Positions 29,405 through 37,093 of a DNA stretch of 64,000 nt are shown one piece after another (the stretch's first letter is position 1; every line of letters begins with the position of its first letter). The DNA is from Cellulosimicrobium protaetiae (GTDB lineage: Bacteria; Actinomycetota; Actinomycetes; Actinomycetales; Cellulomonadaceae): contig NZ_CP052757.1 of NCBI RefSeq assembly GCF_009708005.2, positions 62,001-126,000 of the forward strand, given 5' to 3'. The position numbers were made by a program, and so were the translations under genes. The notes below the pieces were generated by a model. The model worked only from the letters and a program-made list of their open reading frames with translations, did not search any database and was not told the origin of the DNA.

Positions 29405-30037
29405 TCAGATGAGGCCCTCGCGCAGCGCATACGCGACGGCGTGGACCCGGTTGCGCAGCTGGAGTCGGGACGTGATGTCGTGCAGGACGTTCTTCACCGT
29501 GCGCTCCGAGTAGGCGAGGTGGCGGGCGACCTCCGCCGTGTCGCAGCCGTCCGCGATGAGACGCAGCACCTCCACCTCGCGGGCCGCGAGGCCGGAGAAC
29601 GTCAGCCCGCGGGGCTGCAGCACCTGGCGCTGCAGCGACCCCACCTGGTCGAGGAGCCGGCCCAGCAGGTCGGGCGGCAGGCTCCCCTCGCCCGTCGCCG
29701 CGCCACGGATCACCGCGACCAGCCGCTCCGGCGTCGCGTCCGACCGCCGGACCATCCCCACCACGCCCGCCTCGACCGCGGTGACGACGTCCCGGTCGTC
29801 GAGGTGCCCCGCGACGAGGACCACCCGCCCCGCGCCCTGCCGGTGGGCCGCCCGCACGAACCGCAGCGCGTCGTCGTCGAGCCTGTCCGCGACGACGACC
29901 GTCACCTCCGCGTCGGCCGCGCGCTCGTCACGCCCCTGCACCCGCACCTCGGGCCGGGGCCGGAGCGCGCCGACCACCCCGCCCTCCGAGATCGGGTCCT
30001 GCGCCGTCACCGCAACCGTGATCCGTCCCGTGCTCAT
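29405..30037 (-). CDS. LuxR/NarL-type response regulator-like protein
   Basis: This 210-residue protein has a receiver-like N-terminal domain and a C-terminal LuxR helix-turn-helix (GLAAREVEVLRLIADGCDT, AEVARHLAYSERTVKNVLH). The receiver lacks an obvious phosphorylatable Asp pocket (the usual DD pair near the N-terminus is not clear; VVVADRLDDDALRF may replace it), so it may be an orphan. The start ATG at 30037 has a GGGGGAG ribosome site; a longer frame to 30109 is less likely. It sits between the minus-strand eCIS array and the divergent plus-strand membrane/PAAR set and may control both, alongside the SARP at the other end. Confidence 0.88.
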   Translation of the reverse strand: MSTGRITVAVTAQDPISEGGVVGALRPRPEVRVQGRDERAADAEVTVVVADRLDDDALRFVRAAHRQGAGRVVLVAGHLDDRDVVTAVEAGVVGMVRRSDATPERLVAVIRGAATGEGSLPPDLLGRLLDQVGSLQRQVLQPRGLTFSGLAAREVEVLRLIADGCDTAEVARHLAYSERTVKNVLHDITSRLQLRNRVHAVAYALREGLI

Positions 30038-30193
30038 GGCTCCCCCGCCCGTCGTCCGCCGTGACCCGGGCCTCGTCGCCCGGACGACCAGTGTCCGCAG
30101 GTCGCTCACCGGGCACTCATCAAGGACTCAACGGGCACGAGGTCTGCCCGGACGGACGCCCGGCCGCCGCTGCCCACCCCGCGCCGGTCTCCC

Positions 30194-30199
30194 TAGCGT
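30194..30199 (+). promoter_or_regulatory. Probable -10 element of a leaderless transcript
   Basis: TAGCGT ends 7 bases before the ATG at 30207 and there is no Shine-Dalgarno sequence, so transcription probably begins at or next to the start codon. No clear -35 is seen. Confidence 0.5.
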
Positions 30200-30206
30200 C
30201 TGTGGC

Positions 30207-31547
30207 ATGGGGACGTTGGCGACGGTGGAGGCGCAGGGGATCGAGCTGAACCCGGGCGAGGAGGTCAGCGTGCCGCTGACGGTCCGGAACACCGGGACGA
30301 TCGTCGAGGCGTACCGGTTCGAGGTGCTGGGCGTCCCCGCCGGGTGGACGACGATCGAGCCCGCGAGCGTCGACGGCCTCTACCCGCAGACCGCCACCAC
30401 GGCGTCCGTGACCTTCCGTCCGCCGCGCAGCGCCGAGGTCCCCGCCGGGCCCCTCGACTTCGGCATCCGTGTCGTCCCGCTGGAGCACCCGGACGACGCC
30501 GTCGTCCCGGAGGGCGTGGTCGAGGTCCTCCCGTTCCTCGACACGACCGCCGAGCTCGTCCCCCGCACCACGCACGGACGCCGTTCCGGGCGTCACCAGG
30601 TCGCCGTCGACAACCGCGGGAACACTCCCGTGTCCGTCCTGCTGGCGTGCGCCGACGGGACCGACGAGCTGACGTTCCGCGTACCGGACTCCCACCTCGT
30701 CGTGGACCCCGGGACGGCCCGGTTCGCGTCGGTCCGGGTCCGCCCGCGCGACACGGCCTGGCGCGGGCCGGACAAGACGATGCCGTTCGTCGTCCAGGTC
30801 GCCGCCGAGAACACGGTGCCCGTCACCCTGGACGGCACGTTCGTGCGGACAGCGATCCTGCCGAGGTGGTTCCTCAAGGCGCTGCTCGCCCTCCTCGCCC
30901 TGGTCGCGCTCCTCGCGGTCCTGTGGTTCACGCTCCTCAAGCCGACGATCACCTCGGCAGCCCAGGCCGCGGTGCGTGACGACATCGCCGAGGCCGAGGA
31001 GGCGGCGCAGGCCGCCCAGCAGGCAGCCCAGCAGGCGGCGTCCGCGGCGCAGCAGGCCGCGGGCGACGCCTCGGACGCGAAGGTCGCCGCGACCGAGGCC
31101 GGGACGACGCTCGCCGACACCGAGGAGGCGGTCGCGGGCTTCGTCCCCCCGTCGGGGACGTCCGTGCCCGTGCGGCAGCGGCTCGACGCGGCGCCCGCCG
31201 CCGGTGAGACCGAGGAGGTCCCGTTCGAGGTCCCCGAGGGCGCGACCCTGACGATCGACGACGTCATCCTCAGCAACCCGCAGGGCGACTTCGGCCGCCT
31301 GCTCATCTCCCAGGACGACGAGGTGATCCTCGACTTCGCGCTCGAGAACTTCCGCGACCTCGACTACCACTTCCAGTCGCCCATCAGCCTGGAGGCAGGC
31401 ACGGAACTCGTCATGGCGGTCACGTGCCGCCAGCCCGGCGCGCCCCTGGGCCAGGACCCGCCGCCGGACGCGTGCGACACGTCGATGTACTTCGGCGGCA
31501 CGCTCTTCACCCCGGACGAGGCCGCCGCCCCGGCCTCCGCCCCCTGA
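30207..31547 (+). CDS. eCIS-associated single-pass membrane protein with coiled coil
   Basis: This 446-residue protein has two Ig-like (CARDB-type) beta domains at about 1-115 and 120-215 (PGEEVSVPLTVRNTGTIVEA is typical), one TM helix (about 222-244), an Ala/Gln-rich coiled coil (about 256-310), and a C-terminal beta domain. Such proteins, sometimes annotated as hydrolytic protein, are regular partners of actinobacterial eCIS. In Streptomyces a membrane protein, CisA, recruits the particle to the membrane. I infer a similar anchoring role from place and architecture only. The Ig-like part is likely cytoplasmic, though no charge rule is decisive. It overlaps the PAAR gene by one base (TGATG). 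Confidence 0.78.
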   Translation: MGTLATVEAQGIELNPGEEVSVPLTVRNTGTIVEAYRFEVLGVPAGWTTIEPASVDGLYPQTATTASVTFRPPRSAEVPAGPLDFGIRVVPLEHPDDAVVPEGVVEVLPFLDTTAELVPRTTHGRRSGRHQVAVDNRGNTPVSVLLACADGTDELTFRVPDSHLVVDPGTARFASVRVRPRDTAWRGPDKTMPFVVQVAAENTVPVTLDGTFVRTAILPRWFLKALLALLALVALLAVLWFTLLKPTITSAAQAAVRDDIAEAEEAAQAAQQAAQQAASAAQQAAGDASDAKVAATEAGTTLADTEEAVAGFVPPSGTSVPVRQRLDAAPAAGETEEVPFEVPEGATLTIDDVILSNPQGDFGRLLISQDDEVILDFALENFRDLDYHFQSPISLEAGTELVMAVTCRQPGAPLGQDPPPDACDTSMYFGGTLFTPDEAAAPASAP

Positions 31548-31855
31548 TGCCCACGGGTCCGGCAGCCTGCGCCGGCGACCAGGTCGTGTGCCCGCTCGTC
31601 GACGGGGTCACGCCGCACGTCGGCGGACCGATCACCCCGGCGGCGTGCGTCCCGACCGTCCTCGTGGGCAACCGCCCCGCCGCGGTCGCCAACGGGCTCG
31701 GGGTCGTGTGCGCGTCCCCCGCCCCCAACGGCATCGCCGTCGGCAGCGCGACCGTGCTCGTCGGCGGGCTCCCCGCCGCGCGCGTCGGCGACACGGCCGT
31801 CCACGGCGGGAACGTCGTCGGACCGGGCTGTCCCACGGTGATCGTCGGCGGTTGA
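31547..31855 (+). CDS. PAAR spike-tip protein (Afp10-type)
   Basis: This 102-residue protein is a PAAR cone: repeated HVGGPITPAACVPTVLVGN-type turns and the C-terminal ARVGDTAVHGGNVVGPGC motif, with His and Cys residues placed to bind a zinc ion at the apex. It should cap the VgrG-like spike at 10200-12050. It carries no extra effector domain. It is unusual in being separated from the spike gene by about 20 kb and placed on the opposite strand, coupled to the membrane protein gene. Confidence 0.92.
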   Translation: MPTGPAACAGDQVVCPLVDGVTPHVGGPITPAACVPTVLVGNRPAAVANGLGVVCASPAPNGIAVGSATVLVGGLPAARVGDTAVHGGNVVGPGCPTVIVGG

Positions 31856-31870
31856 TGATTGGATGGCGGC

Positions 31871-32260
31871 ATGAGCTTCGTCGTCCGCGTCCTCGTCACC
31901 GGCCTCGCGATCTGGCTCACGAGCCTGTTCATCGACGAGCACTTCCAGATCGTCGGCTCCGACACCGCCGGCGGGCAGGTCGTCATCATCCTCGTGGTGG
32001 CGCTGCTCTACTCGCTGGTGAACGCCGTCATCAAGCCGATCGTGCAGATCCTGTCCATCCCGCTCTACATCCTCACGCTGGGCCTGTTCTCGCTCGTCGT
32101 GAACGCGCTGATGCTCATGCTCACCGCGTGGATCACCGAGCAGACGGACTGGGGCATCCGCATCATCGGCGGGTTCTGGTGGGCCCTGCTCGCGGCGCTG
32201 ATCATCGGCCTCATCAACTTCGCCGTCTCGGCCGTAGTGCCGAAGGCGCAGGAGCGCTGA
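31871..32260 (+). CDS. Holin-like membrane protein (phage holin family 4, superfamily 4_2)
   Basis: This 129-residue protein has four hydrophobic helices (VVRVLVTGLAIWLTSLF, then VVIILVVALLYSLVNAVIKP, ILTLGLFSLVVNALMLMLTA, and GFWWALLAALIIGLINFAVS). The pattern NAVIKPIVQILSIPLYILTL is the PF04020 signature. Many members are ordinary bacterial membrane proteins, so lytic function is not implied. The ATG at 31871 was preferred to a TTG four codons upstream. Its position 15 bases after the PAAR gene raises, but does not show, a role in particle release. Confidence 0.85.
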   Translation: MSFVVRVLVTGLAIWLTSLFIDEHFQIVGSDTAGGQVVIILVVALLYSLVNAVIKPIVQILSIPLYILTLGLFSLVVNALMLMLTAWITEQTDWGIRIIGGFWWALLAALIIGLINFAVSAVVPKAQER

Positions 32261-32311
32261 CCGGGACCACGTCCGACCGACACGGCACCGTCCGCCACGG
32301 CCGCCGATCGC

Positions 32312-32328
32312 GACGGCCACCGGCCGTC
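32312..32328. terminator. Short hairpin between converging genes
   Basis: GACGGCC and GGCCGTC pair around ACC, between the stop of the holin-like gene and overlapping the stop of the converging hydrolase gene. There is no T-tract, common in GC-rich actinobacteria. Confidence 0.45.
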
Positions 32329-34030
32329 ACCGCGACTCGCCGTCGCCCGTACCGTCGCCCGCGCCGTCCGGGCCCGGCGCGGTGAGGTCGCCGGCACCGG
32401 GGCCGCCGGTCGCCGGGAACCCCGGCAGCGCCGGTAGCCCGGGCGACGGCGGCGCCGGCGACGGCACCCCGGGCAGCGGGACGCCGGGCGCGCCCGGGAA
32501 CGGCGTGCCCGGTAACCACGGCGGCGTGAGCGACCGTGGGATCGCCACGTCGCCGATGCAGAACGTGGTGTCCGGGTCGGGCACCAGTCGCGCCTCGTAG
32601 ACCAGCGGCTCGTCGGCCTCCCCGTCGAGCAGCGCCTCGAACCCGGTGAGGTGCTCCTCCAGCCCCCGGTCGCCCACCTCGACCGCGGCGTCCAGGACCT
32701 CCTGGTGGAAGGGCACGCTGTGCGGCCACTCGGCCGTCGGCCCGCCGCCCGGTGCCACGAAGGCCCCCGTGACCGTGACCTGGTCCGCCGTCGCACGGTT
32801 CTCCGCGCCGTCGGTGTCGGAGATCCCCTCCCCCTGGGTCTCGAGGTGCGTGCCCTTGACACCAGGAGGGAGGTCGTGGCCGCCGATGGGCGACCCGGCC
32901 GTCACGACGTGCCGCACGTTGTAGGTGCCGACCGTCGCCGCCGCGACCGTCGACGCGATAATTCCCCCCTGGCTGTGCCCTACGAGCACGACGTCGTCGT
33001 CCGGAGCGATCCCGGCCTGCCGCATCGCGTCCATCACGGCACGTGCGCTGTCGGCCTGCGCCCGCACCGCCGGGTCGTCGTCCATGAGCTGGTAGTTGGA
33101 CGTCATGTTGAAGACCGACCTGAGGTTGAAGGGCTGCGTTCCGGGGATCGCGACGACCCACGTGGGCGTGCCGTCGTCCTTGACGATCCTCTGGATGCTG
33201 AGCGTGGAGTCAGTCTTGAGTGCCTCCACCGCTCCCAGCGCGGACCGCACGTCCGTGGGGGTCGGCAGGTCGTAGGTCGGGTCGACGAGGCGGACCTCGG
33301 GGTCCCGCAGGAACCGGTCGCGCAGGGGCTGCAGCAGCCCGCGCAGCACCGACGCTCCGTTGCCCACCGTGGGCATCTGGTACCACGGGCGGTCCACGTC
33401 GAAGACGCCGATCGCACGGCTCAGCGCGCGGATCGTGGCGGGGTGCAGGGACTGCCCCGAGGTGATGAACGGGTACACGGAAGGTCGGCCCTGCTTGAGC
33501 GAGACCCAGGCCCCGACCGTCCCCATGGCCAGGAGGGAAGCGACCCCGGCGACTGCCGCCCCGACCGGGCTCAGACCCCCCGCGACCAGGAGCGCGATGT
33601 CCTGCCACAGGGCAGTCGCGGCGGCGTCCGCGTCGTCGTACACACGCACGGCCTGGTGCAGTCGCGCTGCGAGGAGTCGCAGTCCTTGCTCCTGCTGCTC
33701 CGCGACCCCGATCGCGAGGTCGAACGCCTCGAGCGCGGCGGCGCGCGCGGCACGCACCTCGGCCGACCAGAACGGCGTGGCGTGGACGTCCCAGCCCGTG
33801 GTGGCCCGGAGCGGGGCGGGACCCGCGAGGCGGCCCCCGAACGAGGTGGGGCTGGCGGTCACGACGTCCACCGACTCTCGCGCGTCCCGGAGCGCCGCGA
33901 GGCTCCCGGCGACGAGGTCCGCTCGCGCACCCAGCGCGACCGCCTGCGCGACGACCGCCGCCGTCTCGACGGCGGTCGCTTCCGCGCCACCGCGCACCAC
34001 GACCACGGGCGCCGGGCCGGGACCGCTCAT
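32327..34030 (-). CDS. Alpha/beta hydrolase with helical N-terminal domain and Pro-rich tail
   Basis: This 567-residue protein has a helical N-terminal region (about 1-180; heptad-like LAIGVAEQQEQGLRLLAARL and a hydrophobic GGLSPVGAAVAGVASLLAMG), then an alpha/beta hydrolase core with the nucleophile elbow GHSQGG (Ser near residue 352) and AGSPIGGHDLP. It ends in a Pro/Gly-rich tail (about 500-567). It resembles cutinase/lipase-like proteins found beside small WxG proteins in actinobacteria. No signal peptide is seen. It is coupled by ATGA to the small helical protein upstream. I infer a type VII-linked esterase, with low certainty. Confidence 0.72.
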   Translation of the reverse strand: MSGPGPAPVVVVRGGAEATAVETAAVVAQAVALGARADLVAGSLAALRDARESVDVVTASPTSFGGRLAGPAPLRATTGWDVHATPFWSAEVRAARAAALEAFDLAIGVAEQQEQGLRLLAARLHQAVRVYDDADAAATALWQDIALLVAGGLSPVGAAVAGVASLLAMGTVGAWVSLKQGRPSVYPFITSGQSLHPATIRALSRAIGVFDVDRPWYQMPTVGNGASVLRGLLQPLRDRFLRDPEVRLVDPTYDLPTPTDVRSALGAVEALKTDSTLSIQRIVKDDGTPTWVVAIPGTQPFNLRSVFNMTSNYQLMDDDPAVRAQADSARAVMDAMRQAGIAPDDDVVLVGHSQGGIIASTVAAATVGTYNVRHVVTAGSPIGGHDLPPGVKGTHLETQGEGISDTDGAENRATADQVTVTGAFVAPGGGPTAEWPHSVPFHQEVLDAAVEVGDRGLEEHLTGFEALLDGEADEPLVYEARLVPDPDTTFCIGDVAIPRSLTPPWLPGTPFPGAPGVPLPGVPSPAPPSPGLPALPGFPATGGPGAGDLTAPGPDGAGDGTGDGESR

Positions 34031-34335
34031 GCCAGGCCCGCCGCGGCCTCGGCCTCGATCCGCGCGAGGTCGGCCTCGGCCCGCACCGTGAGCGCGTCGA
34101 GCCGCACGAGGCAGCTGTCGAGGAGCATGTCGAGCCGCAGCAGCCCGCTCCGGCGCTCGGACGCGGCGTCGTCGTACGACGCGCGGGCGTGGCCCGCCCA
34201 CGGCAGGTCGGGCGCGACGAGCGCGGCGCCCGCCCGGGCGACGTCGTCGAGCGCGGACAGCACCTGGGAGCGAGCGGCGGTGACGGCGAAGGGGGCGGCG
34301 ACGCACGGCGGGGGCGGCGGAGGCGACGAGGACAT
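34027..34335 (-). CDS. Small helical WxG-like protein
   Basis: This 102-residue protein starts with SSSPPPPPP and is then all helical: VTAARSQVLSALDDVARAGA, a turn LPWAGHARASYDDAA containing WxG, and LLRLDMLLDSCLVRLDALTV. Size and the helix-WxG-helix form resemble the WXG100 (ESX) superfamily, though no YxxxD/E secretion signal is clear. It pairs with the hydrolase at 32327-34030, overlapping it by ATGA. Start chosen at the ATG at 34335. Function is otherwise unknown. Confidence 0.68.
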   Translation of the reverse strand: MSSSPPPPPPCVAAPFAVTAARSQVLSALDDVARAGAALVAPDLPWAGHARASYDDAASERRSGLLRLDMLLDSCLVRLDALTVRAEADLARIEAEAAAGLA

Positions 34336-34542
34336 GGCGGGGACCGTACGCACGCCGCTCCCCCGGACGCGGCGATCCCGTCCGCCGCTGTGGACGGACG
34401 CCCTGGAGGGTGGCCCTGGGGACGGCCACGAACCGCGCGACGCCACGGGTCGTCCGCCCGCACCGGACCCCAGGCCGGATCAGCGTGCCCGGACTACGGG
34501 AGGCGCGGGCCGCCGTCGGGCACGCGTGGGAGAATCAGGGGC

Positions 34543-36030
34543 GTGCCCGAGAACCCTGCCGCAGACGCCCCTGCCCGCGTGTCGCTCGCCGAGGTGACCC
34601 CGCCGATCGCGCTCGGCCCCCTCGACGGCCGCTACCGCGCCGCGGTCGCCCCGCTCGTCGACCACCTCAGCGAGGCGGCGCTCAACCGCGAGCGCGTCCA
34701 CGTCGAGGTCGAGTGGCTGATCACGCTGTGCAACGGCGTGCAGGCGGTCGACGAGAACGCGGTCCGCCCGGTCGTGCCCGGCGCCCCCCAGCTCTCCGAC
34801 GCGGAGGTCGCGTACCTGCGTCAGATCCCCGCGACGTTCGGCGGCGAGGAGATCGCCGAGCTCGCCGCGATCGAGCGCGAGACGGTGCACGACGTCAAGG
34901 CGGTCGAGTACTTCGTCAAGCGCCGCCTGGCCGCCGCGCCCGAGGCTCTGGGCGCGGAGACCGTGCTGCCCGGCGTCGGCGAGCTCGTGCACTTCGCGTG
35001 CACGAGCGAGGACGTGAACAACCTGTCGTACGCGCTCATGGTGCGCGGCGCCGTCGAGCACGTGTGGCTGCCCGCCGCGACGGCGCTCGCCGACCAGCTC
35101 GCGGACATGGCGCGCGACCTCGCTGACGTGCCGATGCTCTCGCGCACGCACGGCCAGCCCGCGACGCCGACGACGCTCGGCAAGGAGCTCGCCGTCCTCG
35201 CGCACCGCCTGCGCCGCCAGCTCCGCCGGGTCGGCGCCGCGGAGTACCTGGGCAAGCTCAACGGCGCGACGGGCACGTACGGCGCGCACACCGTCGCCGT
35301 CCCGGGCGTGGACTGGCCGTCGGTCTCGAAGCACTTCGTCGAGGGCCTGGGCCTCACCTGGAACCCGCTGACGACGCAGATCGAGTCGCACGACTGGCAG
35401 GCCGAGCTGTACGCCGACGTCGCGCGGTTCAACCGCATCCTGCACAACCTCGCGACCGACGTGTGGACGTACATCTCCCTCGGGTTCTTCACGCAGATCC
35501 CCGTGCCGGGCGCGACCGGGTCGTCGACCATGCCGCACAAGGTCAACCCGATCCGGTTCGAGAACGCCGAGGCCAACCTCGAGATCTCGTCCGCGCTGCT
35601 CGACACGCTCGGGGCCACCCTGGTGACGTCCCGGCTCCAGCGCGACCTCACCGACTCGACGACGCAGCGCAACGTCGGCCCCGCGTTCGGCCACTCGCTC
35701 CTCGCGATCGACAACGTGCGCCGCGGCCTCAAGGCCCTCGCCGCGAACGCCGACCTCATGGCAGCAGACCTCGACGAGAACTGGGAGGTGCTCGGCGAGC
35801 CCATCCAGTCGGCCATGCGCGCGGCGTCGGTCGCGGGCGTGCCGGGCATGGAGAACCCGTACGAGCGCCTCAAGGACCTCACGCGTGGCCAGCGCGTCGA
35901 CGCGACCCGCCTGCGCGAGTTCGTCGCAGGCCTCGGCCTGCCCGACGACGTCGCGCAGCGCCTCGCGAACCTCACCCCGGCGACATACACGGGCCTGGCG
36001 TCCCGCCTGGTGACGACCTACCTGGACTGA
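34543..36030 (+). CDS. purB: Adenylosuccinate lyase
   Basis: This 495-residue enzyme of purine synthesis cleaves SAICAR and adenylosuccinate, releasing fumarate. It shows the fumarase/aspartase superfamily signature GSSTMPHKVNP, the TSEDVNNLSYALM loop with catalytic His-region motif RTHGQPATPTTLGKEL, and LDGRYRAAVAPLVDHLSE at the start. It is the longer E. coli-like form. The GTG at 34543 follows a GAGAAT -10-like hexamer (34530-34535) by 7 bases and has no ribosome site, so the mRNA is probably leaderless. It stands alone, ending before a 21-bp hairpin. Confidence 0.95.
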   Translation: MPENPAADAPARVSLAEVTPPIALGPLDGRYRAAVAPLVDHLSEAALNRERVHVEVEWLITLCNGVQAVDENAVRPVVPGAPQLSDAEVAYLRQIPATFGGEEIAELAAIERETVHDVKAVEYFVKRRLAAAPEALGAETVLPGVGELVHFACTSEDVNNLSYALMVRGAVEHVWLPAATALADQLADMARDLADVPMLSRTHGQPATPTTLGKELAVLAHRLRRQLRRVGAAEYLGKLNGATGTYGAHTVAVPGVDWPSVSKHFVEGLGLTWNPLTTQIESHDWQAELYADVARFNRILHNLATDVWTYISLGFFTQIPVPGATGSSTMPHKVNPIRFENAEANLEISSALLDTLGATLVTSRLQRDLTDSTTQRNVGPAFGHSLLAIDNVRRGLKALAANADLMAADLDENWEVLGEPIQSAMRAASVAGVPGMENPYERLKDLTRGQRVDATRLREFVAGLGLPDDVAQRLANLTPATYTGLASRLVTTYLD

Positions 36031-36073
36031 CCCGCTCCCCGGAGGGCGCCGGTTCCCCGGCCCCGCGCCGAAC

Positions 36074-36118
36074 ACGACATGAGGGTCGTTATCCGCTGGA
36101 TAGCGACCCTCGTGTCGT
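36074..36118. repeat. Long hairpin repeat, copy 1
   Basis: The segment folds on itself completely: 21-base arms (36074-36094 and 36098-36118) around GCT, with two G-T pairs and no true mismatch. It lies between the converging ends of purB and the membrane protein gene, so it could end both transcripts. The reverse complement of 36068-36124 aligns with copy 2 near 36953-37009, with shared blocks such as GACCCTCATGTCGTGTTC versus GACCGCCATGTCATGTTC. This marks a dispersed REP-like element rather than a unique terminator. Confidence 0.85.
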
Positions 36119-36157
36119 TCTCGCGGGCGGGCGAGGTCGTGCTCGACGGCGCGCGTG

Positions 36158-36751
36158 TCAGACGGCGGTCGGCTCGCCCGGGTGCGGCGCGGCCGGTCCC
36201 GGCATCGCACCCACGAGCAGGGCGCGGTGCGTGGCCCGCGACGCGGCGAGCTCGTCGAGACGGTTGACGACCCACCGGGACGCGGGCGTGACGGCGGCCG
36301 ACAGCGCGACCGCCCCGAGCAGGTTGCCGAGGTTCACGGCCGTGGCGTCGACCGCGCCGGACCAGAAGAGGTCCGAAGAGCTGAGGATCAGCGCGGTGAG
36401 CACCCCGGCCAGCACGGGTGCCGCCTGCCGCACGGGGCGGACGGCCACCAGCAGCACCGCCACGCCCGCGAGGATCGCGACGTCCGCCGCGAGCGTGAGG
36501 GGGTGGCCCGGGGCCGTGACCCAGTCGCCCTCCTGGAACGCAACGGACGCGCGCTCCGCAGCGACGAGGGCGCCGACCGCGACGACGCCCGCTGCTGCCG
36601 CGAGGCAGGCGAGCACGAGACCCGTGCGCCGGAGTCCCGCGGCGAGCGCCACGACCGAGCCGACCCAGAACAGCCAGGCCGGGGCGAGGGGAACTGCGAC
36701 GAGCACCGTCGCGGCGTGGAGCCACCCCGGCGAGGTGGCCGTCCCCAGCAC
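36158..36751 (-). CDS. Multi-pass membrane protein of unknown function
   Basis: This 197-residue protein has about five hydrophobic helices (for example HAATVLVAVPLAPAWLFWVG, LACLAAAAGVVAVGALVAA, ILAGVAVLLVAVRPV and APVLAGVLTALILSSS). I do not recognise a family. The C-terminal 35 residues are hydrophilic and basic. The GTG at 36751 is the longest start; an alternative lies further in. The gene is bracketed by two related hairpin repeats. Confidence 0.65.
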   Translation of the reverse strand: MLGTATSPGWLHAATVLVAVPLAPAWLFWVGSVVALAAGLRRTGLVLACLAAAAGVVAVGALVAAERASVAFQEGDWVTAPGHPLTLAADVAILAGVAVLLVAVRPVRQAAPVLAGVLTALILSSSDLFWSGAVDATAVNLGNLLGAVALSAAVTPASRWVVNRLDELAASRATHRALLVGAMPGPAAPHPGEPTAV

Positions 36752-36952
36752 CGGTCGTGCCGGGTCGTCACCGACCGCGAGCCCCGCGCGCAGGAGGTCC
36801 TGGGACGCGGGCGCGGCGCGGACCAGGTCCTACCGCTCGGCGCGGCTCGCGCGCGACTGACCTGGCTGCGCGCCGTCGAGCAGGTGTCGCGGCGAACCTA
36901 TGCCCAGCGCCCCGCGGCCCGCCATGGTCGTCGAGCACACCCCTGCCCGCGG

Positions 36953-37009
36953 TCGAGCACGACATGGCGGCCGCCATCCGCGCGAGAACGACCGCCATGT
37001 CATGTTCGG
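36953..37009. repeat. Long hairpin repeat, copy 2
   Basis: The arms 36953-36970 and 36992-37009 pair with three changes; the best block is GACATGGCGG with CCGCCATGTC. The centre carries ATGGCGGCCGCCAT, itself a palindrome. It is in opposite orientation to copy 1 at 36074-36118 and shares the flanks CGAG and TGTTCGGCG. Confidence 0.75.
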
Positions 37010-37045
37010 CGGGATGGTTCTGGCGGAAACCTTCACAGATTGATG

Positions 37046-37057
37046 GTTTCATGAAAC
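37046..37057. promoter_or_regulatory. Palindrome GTTTCATGAAAC in the glycoside hydrolase promoter
   Basis: A perfect 12-bp palindrome lies 36 bases before the ATG at 37094 within unusually AT-rich DNA. It may be an operator for a sugar-responsive repressor; the cognate regulator is not in the window. Confidence 0.5.
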
Positions 37058-37093
37058 TATCTGCCACATATTCGACGACCCGGAGGTTCAGCA

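Larger units (their letters stand above)
36752..37093. other. Gene-free stretch with a hairpin repeat and a promoter region
   Basis: This 342-base interval holds hairpin copy 2 (36953-37009) and, from about 37013, an AT-richer segment with the palindrome at 37046-37057 and the GGAGG ribosome site of the glycoside hydrolase gene. The part from 36752 to 36950 shows nothing I can name. Confidence 0.6.

Noticed and set aside
31871-32260. Lysis cassette
   Set aside because: A holin-like membrane protein alone, with no endolysin beside it, is not enough; PF04020 proteins are widespread.
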